In this document: piece after piece, positions 53,728-62,967 of the stretch | Layout of the letters: each line of letters opens with the position of its first letter | Position numbering within the stretch: position 1 is the stretch's first letter | DNA from: Synechococcales cyanobacterium GL140_1_metabinner_5_sub | GTDB lineage: Bacteria; Cyanobacteriota; Cyanobacteriia; Cyanobacteriales; Chamaesiphonaceae | Direction: 5' to 3' | Length of the DNA stretch: 64,000 bases | Assembly: GCA_025359065.1 (NCBI GenBank) | Contig: JANYHM010000098.1 | Span: forward strand, 1-64,000 | Program-made: the position numbers and the translations under genes | Notes under the pieces: generated by a model | Database searches by the model: none | The model's input: the letters and a program-made list of their open reading frames with translations, nothing else | What the model was told of the DNA's origin: nothing

Positions 53728-54630
53728 ATGTCCGAACTCACCTTTCCTATGCCACCCAAACCTCAGATCCTGATTCTTGGTCAACATGGCCAAGTTGCCT
53801 GGGAACTTCAGCGCACATTACCTTTACTTGGCAACATCACTGTTCTAAGCAGTCAAGACTTAGACCTAGCCGACACCAAAAAACTTCGCGATACTATCCA
53901 AACTCTGCGCCCGCAGATTGTGGTCAATGCCGCTGCTTACACTGCCGTAGATAAAGCCGAGAGCGACCAAGAAACCGCCAAAGCGATCAATCACACGGCT
54001 CCCCAAATTTTGGCCGAAGAAACTGCCAAGCTCGGCTCGCTGCTGGTGCATTATTCTACCGACTACGTGTTTGATGGCACCAAAACCGGTACTTACACAG
54101 AAGATGATGCCACTAACCCTTTAGGAGTATATGGTGCAACTAAATTGGGCGGGGAACAAGCCATTCAGGCCGTGGGTGGTGATCACTTAATTTTTCGCAC
54201 TACTTGGGTGTATGGCACGCGGGGCAAGAATTTTCTGTTGACTATTTTGCGACTGGCCACCGATAAACCCGAACTAAAAATAGTAGCCGACCAAATTGGT
54301 GCGCCCACTTGGAGCCGATCGATCGCCGAGGCCACTGCCCAAGTAATCTGTCAATGGCCACAAAAACCTAACAGCGGCCTGTATCATCTCAGTGCGGCTG
54401 GAGTGACTAGCTGGCATGGTTTTGCCAGTAAAATTGTAGATTTTTCTCGGCAGATAGACCCCGATCGCACCCTAGCTGTCGATAAGATTTTGCCTATCCC
54501 GGCTACTGACTATCCCACTCCAGCAGCTCGTCCTAGCAATTCGCAGCTTAACAGCAGCAAACTATGGCAAACCTTTGGAGTTCAACTTAATAACTGGGAG
54601 AAAGACTTAGAGCTAGCCATGAGGCACTAG
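53728..54630 (+). CDS. rfbD: dTDP-4-dehydrorhamnose reductase
   Basis: The enzyme makes dTDP-L-rhamnose for surface polysaccharides using NAD(P)H. The 300 residues have the nucleotide motif GQHGQVAWEL (18-27), VVNAAAYTAVDKAE, STDYVFDG, the catalytic YGATK and WVYGTRGKNF. The ATG at 53728 is preceded by ACAGGACA. Other rhamnose genes (rfbA, rfbB, rfbC) are not in the window. Length normal. Confidence 0.94.
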   Translation: MSELTFPMPPKPQILILGQHGQVAWELQRTLPLLGNITVLSSQDLDLADTKKLRDTIQTLRPQIVVNAAAYTAVDKAESDQETAKAINHTAPQILAEETAKLGSLLVHYSTDYVFDGTKTGTYTEDDATNPLGVYGATKLGGEQAIQAVGGDHLIFRTTWVYGTRGKNFLLTILRLATDKPELKIVADQIGAPTWSRSIAEATAQVICQWPQKPNSGLYHLSAAGVTSWHGFASKIVDFSRQIDPDRTLAVDKILPIPATDYPTPAARPSNSQLNSSKLWQTFGVQLNNWEKDLELAMRH

Positions 54631-54720
54631 GTGATTCACCCGGTCTGTAGAGAGGCCAGCCAAGCAATCGATCGAGATTCACGGTAGGATGGGGAAATAT
54701 TTTTATGTTTCTTTCTAGCC

Positions 54721-55128
54721 ATGTCTATCCAACGCCTGTGGTCGCAAGTGATCGCCCTAGTATTAGTAATAGTAATCGGCCTCTCTGCATGTTCAGCCGA
54801 GACACCGGGCGGCCTAGTGGGTAACTATCAGAAAGATAGCCTCACCGTCATCTCTAGCCTGCGTACTGCCCTCGAAGGCGGCGAAGACACCCCTGAAAAA
54901 GCCGCAGCTCAATCGATCGCTCGTCAAAACATCAATGACTTTGCTTCTCGCTACCGCACCGACCCAGCCCTGACCAAGCGTAGTTCTTATACGACCATGC
55001 GAACTGCCCTAAACTCCTTGGCTGCTCATTATGCAGCGTATCCTAATCGCCCAGTGCCTGACAAGCTCAAAGAAAACTTGGCTCAAAAATTCAAACAGGT
55101 AGAAAGTGCCCTAGAGAGAGGCGCATAG
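54721..55128 (+). CDS. psb27: photosystem II assembly lipoprotein Psb27
   Basis: Psb27 binds the CP43 loop on the lumen side and aids PSII repair and manganese-cluster assembly. The 135-residue precursor has a signal with a lipobox LSAC (Cys at about 24), and the mature part is the four-helix bundle recognised by YQKDSLTVISSLRTAL, the FASRYRTD stretch and RSSYTTMRTALNSLAAHYAAYPNRPVP. Only oxygenic phototrophs have it. A clean terminator follows. Confidence 0.94.
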   Translation: MSIQRLWSQVIALVLVIVIGLSACSAETPGGLVGNYQKDSLTVISSLRTALEGGEDTPEKAAAQSIARQNINDFASRYRTDPALTKRSSYTTMRTALNSLAAHYAAYPNRPVPDKLKENLAQKFKQVESALERGA

Positions 55129-55157
55129 AATTTGCTTAAAAATCAGTGATTTTGCTG

Positions 55158-55184
55158 GCCGTCCCTACTGGGACGGCTGTTTTA
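55158..55184 (+). terminator. terminator of psb27
   Basis: GCCGTCCC / GGGACGGC (55158-55165, 55170-55177) with a 4-nt loop, then TGTTTTAT. Confidence 0.85.
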
Positions 55185-55254
55185 TATCGGCAAACTGAAA
55201 CAATTTGCTAGAATTATCCATCAAATAAATAAATTCCCTTACAGACTTAAGCTA

Positions 55255-56814
55255 ATGCCTTTCTCTCATATCTCCCGTCTGCCACAATTCAAAATCTTGA
55301 TGACGGGAGCATTGGCCAGCGCAAATTTTTTGAACTTAGGATCCTTGGCCACCGCTCAATCAGTACCACCAACCATAGCTCCAGTCCAGCCCGTTACCTC
55401 TAGTGCCGATTACTGTTTTACAACCCCAGCTCAAATCACCGAAAAAAATCGCCTGCGATCAGCAGCCTTAAACCCAGATCCTGCTGCCAAACTGCGCTAT
55501 CGCCAATATATTTATCAAAGTGGCCAAACCCTGCTGGGCTGTCGGCAAAAAAGCTGGCTCAAAACCCAGGCTATTTGGATTCGGATGTATCCCTGCGATT
55601 CTAAGCCGGGAGCCGTGGATGAATTGCTCGATCGCATGGTAGAAAAGGGTTATAACCAAGTTTATTTAGCCACTTTCTACGCTGGCAGAGTGCTATTGCC
55701 TCAAACGAATAATTCGACTGCTTGGCCATCTGTACTAGATACTAACAGCGTTCGTAATACCGATCTTTTAGCCGATGTAATTCGCAAAGGGCGCGAGCGG
55801 GGCATTAAGATCTATGCCTGGATGTATTCCTTAAACTTCGGATCTAACTACGGTTTGTATCCCAATCACGAATCGGCCTTTAATATTAATGGTCGCGATG
55901 AGAAAAGCTGGTTTGTAGGCAAAGAGGGCGAGCAGTCTCCTAACGTGGGAGGAATAAACTCCATTTTGTTTGTCAATCCTTACAGTGAGCAGGCTAAAAA
56001 CGACTTTAACAAAATGTTGGCCGAAGTACTCAAACGCCGTCCTGATGGTGTGTTGTTTGACTATATTCGCTATCCTCGGGGTCAGGGGGCGCAGTCGGTG
56101 GCTGCTACTGTGAAAGACCTGTGGATTTATAGTCCCGATGCTCGGAAAGGCTTTGAGGCCATGGCCCAAAACAATAAAGCTGGGGAATTAATCAAAACCT
56201 TTTTGGCTAATGGAGATGTGCAGGCCGATGAAGTTACCGCGATCGATGCCAGTTTCCCAGATGAAAAAGAACCTCTTTGGATCGGTCGATCGGCACGCCC
56301 TGCTGAACTTAAAATGACTCCCCTAAAAAGAGCTGAACTTTATAATCGGGAGCTATGGCAGTTAGCGGTTGGCTATGCTGGCGATGGCGTTGTGCAATTT
56401 TTAAGTAATGCCACAGCTCTGTCTCAACGCTATGGGGTGCCTGCGGGAGCCGTATTTTTCCCTGAAGGTAACAATGCTGTAGGTAAAGGGTACGATTCTC
56501 GGCTTCAGCGCTGGAATCGTTTTCCCCGCAATATAGAATGGCATCCGATGGCTTATGCGATTTGTGGCCAGAGCAAGTGCATTGAAGATCAAGTAACTAA
56601 AATGATCACAGCAGCATCTAGTTCTGGAACACCGGTGATTCCCGCTCTGGCTGGCGCTTGGGGTCGCACCTTTGAAAACCGTCCTTCGTTAGAAGCACAG
56701 ATGGATGGCATTCACCGCTCTTCGCCAGGATTGAGCACGATTAGTCACTTTTCTTATTCCTGGCAAGAGCCAGCTTCTGACAGCATCCGCAGCTCCTGCC
56801 GCCTGTTACGTTAG
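55255..56814 (+). CDS. GHL10/DUF187-type glycosyl-hydrolase-like protein, secreted
   Basis: A signal peptide ends at TAQS near residue 37. The body is a TIM-barrel resembling the GHL10 family: VDELLDRMVEKGYNQVYLATFYAGR, DVIRKGRERGIKIYAWMYSLNFG, VFDYIRYPRG and the final SHFSYSWQEP. Proposed activity is on cell-wall or exopolysaccharide glycosides. The acidic residues fit a hydrolase, but the exact pair is not certain. It is convergent with the symporter gene with a three-base gap. Confidence 0.78.
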   Translation: MPFSHISRLPQFKILMTGALASANFLNLGSLATAQSVPPTIAPVQPVTSSADYCFTTPAQITEKNRLRSAALNPDPAAKLRYRQYIYQSGQTLLGCRQKSWLKTQAIWIRMYPCDSKPGAVDELLDRMVEKGYNQVYLATFYAGRVLLPQTNNSTAWPSVLDTNSVRNTDLLADVIRKGRERGIKIYAWMYSLNFGSNYGLYPNHESAFNINGRDEKSWFVGKEGEQSPNVGGINSILFVNPYSEQAKNDFNKMLAEVLKRRPDGVLFDYIRYPRGQGAQSVAATVKDLWIYSPDARKGFEAMAQNNKAGELIKTFLANGDVQADEVTAIDASFPDEKEPLWIGRSARPAELKMTPLKRAELYNRELWQLAVGYAGDGVVQFLSNATALSQRYGVPAGAVFFPEGNNAVGKGYDSRLQRWNRFPRNIEWHPMAYAICGQSKCIEDQVTKMITAASSSGTPVIPALAGAWGRTFENRPSLEAQMDGIHRSSPGLSTISHFSYSWQEPASDSIRSSCRLLR

Positions 56815-56817
56815 AAC

Positions 56818-58080
56818 TTAGTCTTCTGCTGTCTTAGCGGTTTTGCCATCGACTAGGCAGCTAACGGTCATGTCGCCCATCACGTTAATGGCGGTGCGAA
56901 CCCGATCGAGGAACCAATCTACAGTGAGCAGAATAGCAATGTATTCAGTGGGCAAGCCTACTGAGTTAAATACTAAGGTCATGGTCACTAACCCGGCTTC
57001 CGGAATTCCGGCTGCTCCCACTGAGGCAAAAATCGAAGTGAGCATCACCAAAAACTGCTGGGAGAGGTTCAGATTTAGGTGCAAAGATTGAGCAATAAAC
57101 AGCGCTGACATGGCTTCGTACAAAGCCGTACCGTCATTGTTAAAGTTACTTCCTACCAATGCTCCTAATGAAGCAGAAGATTTACGCAAACCAACTTTTT
57201 CGATTAGAGTTTCGTAAGTAATCGGCATGGTAGCCGTAGAAGAAGCAGTTGAAAAGGCCGCTACTAGGGGGTCGGCACCTCTGGTCAAGAGATGTTTTGG
57301 TGTGACCCAAGAGCCAAATTGAATGCGTAGCAGGTAATAGCAACCCTGGAGAACCAGCGCCAATATTACCGCCACCACAAACACCAGCAACGATTTGAAC
57401 GGTTCAAATCCCTGAATGGCGATCGTCCGAGCCACAATTCCAAATACGGCAATGGGTACTAGTATAATGACCCAATGCAGCATCTGAATCACGGTAGTAA
57501 ATAATACAGTGATGATTTGTTCGATCGGCTTGTAGTCTGTTTTGGACTCGGCAATTTGTTTTTGCTTCAACATGCGCAGTGCTATGCCCATGGCTAAACC
57601 CAGCAGCACTAAGGCAATAACGCTAGTTTTATCTGCAAAGGGTTTGATAATCGATTCAGGTACAACGCTATCTAGTAGCTGGAAGGGATCGAAGCCTTTG
57701 GACTTAGCGGCAATTTCGGCGACTTTTTCGGGGCTGGGTTTGCCTAAGCTGTTCCAGTTACCGGGCTGCACGGTGTTGGCCACAAACAAGCCAATGACGA
57801 TCGCCACTAAAGTATTGCTAGTCAGCAAAAAGCCGAGCTTTTTGGCGGCTCCACCAGGTAAGTCGGCAGTCAGAAGAGTGTTGACGATCGATAAAAAAAT
57901 CAATGGGGTCGCCAACATGCTTAATGCTCGCAAAACCAAGACGGCGGGCAATGCTAGGTTTTGGAGATTTTCTTTGGGCATAACAGGTTTTCCTGCTCCC
58001 AACAAAACACCCACAATCACTGCCAGTACTAAGCCAATAATAATTTGAGTATATAGCGGTAATTTTAGAAGTTTAGACAT
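56818..58080 (-). CDS. dicarboxylate/amino acid:cation symporter (DAACS family)
   Basis: The 420 residues have eight membrane helices and two hairpin loops. SSTATMPITYETL is the first serine-rich hairpin and VGSNFNNDGTALYEAMSALF is the NNDG-type substrate motif. The second hairpin is ASVGAAGIPEAGLVTMTLVF. These are family hallmarks for sodium- or proton-driven uptake of glutamate or C4-dicarboxylates. The start at 58080 has no strong SD in sight. Confidence 0.92.
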   Translation of the reverse strand: MSKLLKLPLYTQIIIGLVLAVIVGVLLGAGKPVMPKENLQNLALPAVLVLRALSMLATPLIFLSIVNTLLTADLPGGAAKKLGFLLTSNTLVAIVIGLFVANTVQPGNWNSLGKPSPEKVAEIAAKSKGFDPFQLLDSVVPESIIKPFADKTSVIALVLLGLAMGIALRMLKQKQIAESKTDYKPIEQIITVLFTTVIQMLHWVIILVPIAVFGIVARTIAIQGFEPFKSLLVFVVAVILALVLQGCYYLLRIQFGSWVTPKHLLTRGADPLVAAFSTASSTATMPITYETLIEKVGLRKSSASLGALVGSNFNNDGTALYEAMSALFIAQSLHLNLNLSQQFLVMLTSIFASVGAAGIPEAGLVTMTLVFNSVGLPTEYIAILLTVDWFLDRVRTAINVMGDMTVSCLVDGKTAKTAED

Positions 58081-58199
58081 AGGCTTTGCAGAAATGATAT
58101 TTTATGGGTTGCTCCTCTATTCTATACAGCGACGTACTCCTGATGCCTTTAAGTTATTTGATAGAGTATAACCATCAAAATCTAAGGTAATCTTTGGTC

Positions 58200-58232
58200 A
58201 GAAGTGCGACTTCTTAAAAAAGTCGCACTTCT
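58200..58232 (-). terminator. long hairpin after the HNH gene
   Basis: A perfect 13-bp stem (AGAAGTGCGACTT and its complement, 58200-58212 with 58220-58232). It lies 11 bases after the HNH stop on the minus strand. The T-rich part is in the loop, not after the stem. Confidence 0.55.
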
Positions 58233-58242
58233 ATTACTGGTT

Positions 58243-58773
58243 TTATTCGGGCATTGGGCGATTCTGCCAGAAACTTTCGGCGAAAGCTACTGCTGGGTGC
58301 ATCGGTGCTTTAGGCTTAGTTTTTAGAGCCAAACCAGTTTCATTTAGGTACTTATCGCCTTTTTTGCCATTACAGCGCTCACAGGCAATTACCACGTTAT
58401 CCCAAGTATGACCACCGCCCCGAGAGCGGGGAATAACGTGGTCGATCGTGAGAGCTTTGCCTGCTCCGCAATATTGGCACTTATGACCATCGCGGCGCAG
58501 CAACTCTCGGCGACTAACCGGCGGCACCTTCCACAGCCGCTCTGCCGTAGAAACCCGCAAACGAATGTGGTACGGAACTTCGATCGTCACCGAAGGAGAG
58601 CGCAACTGCCAGAATAAATTAGTCTCTAGCTCTAATGGTTCCGCTCGGCCACTAACTAGTAGAGTCACGGCGCGGCGAATGTTCACCCGCGACATGGGCA
58701 AATAGTTGTTTGAAAAAACTACCACAGAATTTTGGAGAACGTCCGATCGATGGTCTAAGATGGCTGGCTTCAT
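58243..58773 (-). CDS. HNH endonuclease
   Basis: The zinc/HNH core is CQYCGAGKALTIDHVIPRSRGGGHTWDNVVIACERCN (starting at 99, split here only for reading): Cys99 and Cys102, the DH pair at 111-112, Asn126 and Cys131/Cys134 complete the metal site. The N-terminal 90 residues are conserved in cyanobacterial members of this stand-alone group and bind DNA or a partner. Target unknown. A GC-rich 10-bp hairpin lies in its leader. Confidence 0.88.
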   Translation of the reverse strand: MKPAILDHRSDVLQNSVVVFSNNYLPMSRVNIRRAVTLLVSGRAEPLELETNLFWQLRSPSVTIEVPYHIRLRVSTAERLWKVPPVSRRELLRRDGHKCQYCGAGKALTIDHVIPRSRGGGHTWDNVVIACERCNGKKGDKYLNETGLALKTKPKAPMHPAVAFAESFWQNRPMPE

Positions 58774-59160
58774 TAAGGTTCCCCTATATATACGAGACCC
58801 CCGCTAAACTTTTTGATTAGCGGGGGGGAAGCAGACGCGCGCAGAATTGAATTCTTAGCTAACGTAATTTATTTGCAGCATAGGCAGCACCTATGTTTTT
58901 TCCCGCTTGGTATTATCCAATCTTTATGAATGGTTGATATCACACTATCCTCCAGTCTCAGCGCCCAGCTACTAAACTGGCGACAGAACTTGGCGGAATG
59001 CCGAATGATTAAATTCGTGGCGGCGAAATTGCCCATTAGTAAAGAATGAAAATTAGTAAAAGTTACCATAGAAAATCCTAACACAATCAATTATGGAGCT
59101 GTGGAGCAAAAAAGATTTTTCAGCATTTGCGCGACAAATCCTTAATTTTTCGTAACAAAT
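58774..59160. other. gene-free stretch with leader hairpin and a plus-strand terminator-like hairpin
   Basis: CCCCCGCTAA (58798-58807) pairs with TTAGCGGGGG (58817-58826) in the HNH leader. CATAGG/CCTATG (58879-58884, 58890-58895) with T6 after it on the plus strand looks like a small terminator with no plus-strand gene before it. A 73-codon minus-strand frame (58869-59090) has no supporting feature and is not called. Confidence 0.4.
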
Positions 59161-60414
59161 TTAAGGAGCTTTAGATTTGGCAACTTTGGGGATGCGACCG
59201 GCTAAGCCAGTCATTAATCTCAATGAAAGATGTTTGCCTCCGGGAATGTTTTGGAGTACTCGTAGGCCAATTCTGCGCACAATTACCACGGGCCAGAGAC
59301 TGGTGGAGAAAAAGCGATCGAGGAAGTCAGTAAAAGCTAAAATTGCCCAGTTCTCAGGCTGTCGCCAGTTTTGATAACGCTGAAGTACCTGGGCGCTACC
59401 CAGGTCTTCGCCTTGTTGATGGGCAGTCCCTAAGACTTCCGCTAGCGCAGCGGCATCGCGGATGCCTAAATTCATGCCCTGGCCAGCGACAGGATGACAG
59501 CAGTGAGCCGCATCGCCCACTAGAGCAAGGCGGTGTTTTACATAGCGATCGCTCTGCATTAGTTGAACAGGAAACAGAAATCTGGAACTATCGATGGTTA
59601 GTTTGCCCAGGATGTTACCGGTGGCGGTTTGGAGGCGATCGGTGAACTCTTCGATCGACATGTCTACTAATTCTTGCGCTTTCTGGTGGGGCGCAGTCCA
59701 GACCACCTGTACTCGGCCATCGGCTAGGGGTAAGACTCCTAGAGGGCCATCGTACCAAAAGCGCTCATAGGCAATGTTTTGGTGGGGATGTTCGGGACTA
59801 ACGGTAGCGGTGACGCAGGACTGCCAGTATGCCCAGCCTTTGGTGTTGATGGTGGCCTGCTGACGCAGGGGAGATTTGGCTCCATCGGCACCGACTGTGA
59901 GGGTGGAGTGGATCAGGATTTGACCGGTAGGGGTGGTGATACTGAGTTCGCAGCGATCGGCTTGATAGGTGACTAGATCGACTTGGGCGGGGCAGAGGTA
60001 ACTAAAGTTTTCAGAAGCTTCTAGCTCGGACTGTAGGGCGTTGAGTAAAACTCCGTGACCAGCGGCATAGCCGAGGACTGGGGTACCGAGGTTTTGAGGT
60101 AAGAGATGTACGATCGCGGGGCTATCGGCATCGGAGATTTGGATTTGGGAGAACTGGCTGAAGTGGGGTAAGACTTGTTCCCAAATTCCTAAGCCTTGGA
60201 AGATGCGGCCTGAGAGGATGGAGAGAGCGTAGGCACGACCTTTGGCAACGGCGATCGACTCTGGTTGGGCTTCGATTAAAATTACTTGCAATCCGGCTTG
60301 TTTTAAGCCTAGAGCCAGGGTGTGACCAACAATGCCGCCGCCGACGATGGCGACATCACAGGTAAACATGGTGGGGCTAGGAGCGATAGCGCTCTCGATG
60401 GTGGCTGCGGGCAT
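59161..60414 (-). CDS. UbiH/VisC-type FAD-dependent monooxygenase
   Basis: The Met at 60414 gives 417 residues; the frame stays open to 60627, but that part overlaps the neighbouring gene. Motifs are DVAIVGGGIVGHTLALGL (FAD Rossmann), TVGADGAKSPLR, and VGDAAHCCHPVAGQGMNLGIRDA (second FAD motif). The family hydroxylates quinones or other aromatics. In cyanobacteria a role in plastoquinone or carotenoid modification is possible, but the substrate is not told by sequence. Confidence 0.87.
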   Translation of the reverse strand: MPAATIESAIAPSPTMFTCDVAIVGGGIVGHTLALGLKQAGLQVILIEAQPESIAVAKGRAYALSILSGRIFQGLGIWEQVLPHFSQFSQIQISDADSPAIVHLLPQNLGTPVLGYAAGHGVLLNALQSELEASENFSYLCPAQVDLVTYQADRCELSITTPTGQILIHSTLTVGADGAKSPLRQQATINTKGWAYWQSCVTATVSPEHPHQNIAYERFWYDGPLGVLPLADGRVQVVWTAPHQKAQELVDMSIEEFTDRLQTATGNILGKLTIDSSRFLFPVQLMQSDRYVKHRLALVGDAAHCCHPVAGQGMNLGIRDAAALAEVLGTAHQQGEDLGSAQVLQRYQNWRQPENWAILAFTDFLDRFFSTSLWPVVIVRRIGLRVLQNIPGGKHLSLRLMTGLAGRIPKVAKSKAP

Positions 60415-60475
60415 GGATGGGGATTTGTAGCGATTTCTTAATTCTGACAGATTTCTTAGAATTTTCCATCTGCTA

Positions 60476-62263
60476 CTATTGGGTGATTGAAATCTTATAC
60501 AAATTCCATAAGCTGCCCAGGTTTGTAGGCTGTAAGCCTTGGACTTTATTTCTGGCCGCCAATAGAGAAAGAGAATTGACCAAATAGATGCAGGGTAGAT
60601 TTTCTTGGGTGATGCGCTGGGTTTCATAATAAATTTCTCGGCGCTTGGCTTCGTCTAACTCCTGAGAACCTTTGATATATAAGTCATTGATTTCTTTTTC
60701 CCAAGGAGCTACTTCTTGTCCGGTAAGCTGCTTTTCTTCTTTGCTGGGTTTTTGATTAAAGACGTGCGATCGGGCTTCAGTTAACCAGAAATTGGCACCA
60801 TCTTGGGGTTCAATGCCACCGGTAAAGCCAATGATATGTGCATCCCAATCTAAGGCTTTGTCTAATTTATCTACTAATAGGGGAAATGCTACGGCATTAA
60901 AATTGACTTTCATGCCTAGTTTTTCTAGATCTTGTTGGACTTGAGTACCTAGTGCTTCGCGGATTTTGTTGCCAGAATTGGTAATTAAATTGAAGTTAAC
61001 TGCGTTATCTTGATCGTCAAATAGATCGGCACCCTTGTATTTGAAACCAGCTTCTTGTAAGAGCTGTTTGGATTTGGCTAAATCATAGTCATAAGATTTT
61101 AATCCTTCAGCCAAGTAGTAGGGAGTTCCTACCGATAAAGGTGAGTTTTGGGAAACCCCTAAACCACGATAAAGGTTATTAACCATGCGTTTGCGATCGA
61201 TCGCATAGGCTACGGCCTGTCTAAATTTAACATTGTTAAACCAACGAGATTTTACTGGATCAATTAACGGCTTTTCATCCCGAGATCCTTTGTTTAAGTT
61301 GAAAGCTAAAAACGTTGTACCAGAAGACGGGCCAGCGTTAGTGATGGTGAAATTACCTTTTTCCTCTTCTTTTTTGAGCAAGGAAAAAAATTCGGGGCCA
61401 ACTCCGTAGGTATCAATATTGCCAGAGCGGAACTGCATCAGAGTGTTATCGGTGCTTTCGGTGATTTGCCATACCACTCGATCGAGGTAGGGTAGCTGTC
61501 TACCTTGGTCATCTTTGCGCCAGTAATAGGGATTGCGCTCAAAGATTAATCGTTCACCCGGAGTATAGGAAATCAGGCGATACATGCCGTTACTGAGCAG
61601 CTCTGATGGCTTGGTGTTAATGCCCCAAGCTCCCATGAACTTAGAACGCTCTTTGTCTACCTCCTTTACCTGTATTTTGCCAGATTTATCTTTGTATTCT
61701 TGTCGTTCCTTGTATTTTTCAGTGGCGTTGACGAGGGGGCGTAGCTTGTGAGCCGGAATAATTCCTTGGCCGCCAATGGTGCGCAGGGCTGGAGCAAATG
61801 GTTCTGGCGTGGTGACGGCAATATGTGAAGCGTCGATTTTTTTGATGGTGGGAAATTTCTCGGCTTTGCCAATTTTGAGGCTATCTTGAGCGCTGTTAGG
61901 AATTTTGGGGTTGAGGTAAACTTCGTTGAAGCTAAACTCTACGTCATCGGCAGTGAGGGGTGCGCCGTCTGACCATTTGAGGTTGGGACGCATGGCAAAA
62001 GTGATGGTGTTGCCCTCGATCTTCCAAGATTCAGCTAAGGCTGGCTCGATTTCGCCTTTGCCGTTGGTGCCGACTAATCCTTCGCTGGTGTATTCAAAGA
62101 AAGCGGTAGCAACGTTGTTGAGGACTGGGTTAAAGGTTGATGGTTCGCCTAAGACTCCGATCGCCAACTGATTGGGTTTGGTGGCATTAGAGGCTGTCGA
62201 GCAGCCACTGATACCAATGGCAATGGCTAACAGCAAGGCGAAGATTTTTTGCAGGGCGAACAT
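60476..62263 (-). CDS. oligopeptide/solute-binding lipoprotein of an ABC importer (SBP family 5)
   Basis: The lipobox GISGC has its Cys at residue 21. The family-5 binding protein signature includes LAESWKIEGNTITFAMRPNLKWSDGAPLTADDVEFS and VKFRQAVAYAIDRKRMV. The 595 residues are normal for OppA-like proteins. It captures peptides, nickel or other solutes outside the inner membrane. No permease or ATPase genes are adjacent. It ends 62 bases upstream of the UbiH-like gene start, same direction. Confidence 0.9.
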   Translation of the reverse strand: MFALQKIFALLLAIAIGISGCSTASNATKPNQLAIGVLGEPSTFNPVLNNVATAFFEYTSEGLVGTNGKGEIEPALAESWKIEGNTITFAMRPNLKWSDGAPLTADDVEFSFNEVYLNPKIPNSAQDSLKIGKAEKFPTIKKIDASHIAVTTPEPFAPALRTIGGQGIIPAHKLRPLVNATEKYKERQEYKDKSGKIQVKEVDKERSKFMGAWGINTKPSELLSNGMYRLISYTPGERLIFERNPYYWRKDDQGRQLPYLDRVVWQITESTDNTLMQFRSGNIDTYGVGPEFFSLLKKEEEKGNFTITNAGPSSGTTFLAFNLNKGSRDEKPLIDPVKSRWFNNVKFRQAVAYAIDRKRMVNNLYRGLGVSQNSPLSVGTPYYLAEGLKSYDYDLAKSKQLLQEAGFKYKGADLFDDQDNAVNFNLITNSGNKIREALGTQVQQDLEKLGMKVNFNAVAFPLLVDKLDKALDWDAHIIGFTGGIEPQDGANFWLTEARSHVFNQKPSKEEKQLTGQEVAPWEKEINDLYIKGSQELDEAKRREIYYETQRITQENLPCIYLVNSLSLLAARNKVQGLQPTNLGSLWNLYKISITQ

Positions 62264-62368
62264 AGATAACTTCCTAGAAACCAGATCTGGATCGTAGCAT
62301 TAGGTCTACGATTCGGCGGATTCTGATTTTTGATATTAGAGCATCACTTATGACAGATGCGATCGAAC

Positions 62369-62848
62369 CTAATCGGCCTGCAACAAAATAACGGCGTGAG
62401 CGCAGATACCTTTTTCTTTGCCCACTGGCCCGAGCTGTTCATTAGTGGTGGCTTTGATACCTACCTGGTCGGGCTGTAAGCCTAAAACTTCAGCCAGTCG
62501 ATCGCGCATTGCTCCGATATGTGGCTTGAGCTTGGGACGCTCAGCGACCACCACTGAGTCGATATTTACAATGTGCCAATGGCGATCTTTTAATAAACCA
62601 TGAACTTGCTCTAGCAGCTTTAAACTATCTGCCCCTGCCCACTGCGGATCGGTGGGTGGAAAATAGTGGCCAATGTCTCCGAGGCTGAGCGCTCCCAACA
62701 TCGCATCCATAATGGCATGGGTTAACACGTCGGCATCGCTGTGGCCAAGTAAACCTAGCTCATGCTCAATTTTTACGCCGCCGAGGATTAAAGGTCGATC
62801 GGGCACCAGTCGATGGATATCGTAGCCATTACCAATTCTGATTTGCAT
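62369..62848 (-). CDS. ispF: 2-C-methyl-D-erythritol 2,4-cyclodiphosphate synthase
   Basis: IspF closes the cyclodiphosphate in the MEP isoprenoid pathway. The 159 residues show GNGYDIHRL (zinc-binding Asp and His), [32 protein letters not shown] and [14 protein letters not shown] at the end. All metal and substrate residues are seen. It is a trimer in the family. The gene is read toward the solute-binding gene on the same strand, 105 bases away. Confidence 0.96.
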   Translation of the reverse strand: MQIRIGNGYDIHRLVPDRPLILGGVKIEHELGLLGHSDADVLTHAIMDAMLGALSLGDIGHYFPPTDPQWAGADSLKLLEQVHGLLKDRHWHIVNIDSVVVAERPKLKPHIGAMRDRLAEVLGLQPDQVGIKATTNEQLGPVGKEKGICAHAVILLQAD

Positions 62849-62967
62849 GATTTTTAACTGGCCTACTAGGCTGATTTAAAGTGCCTTTTGGGCATTGCGC
62901 TCCAATATTTTAGCGAGTTCTGTATCTATATCTGAAGCTGACGCAAAACAGAGAGATTGTAAGAAAA

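Noticed and set aside
58869-59090. 73-codon minus-strand frame upstream of the HNH gene
   Set aside because: No SD, atypical composition and Cys-rich end; no support from neighbours.
62852-62882. Weak Pho-type octamers before phoU
   Set aside because: Only two octamers (TTTAACTG, TTTAAAGT) fit, 22 bases apart, with a poor unit between them (TACTAGGC). Mentioned in the phoU entry but not called as a site.
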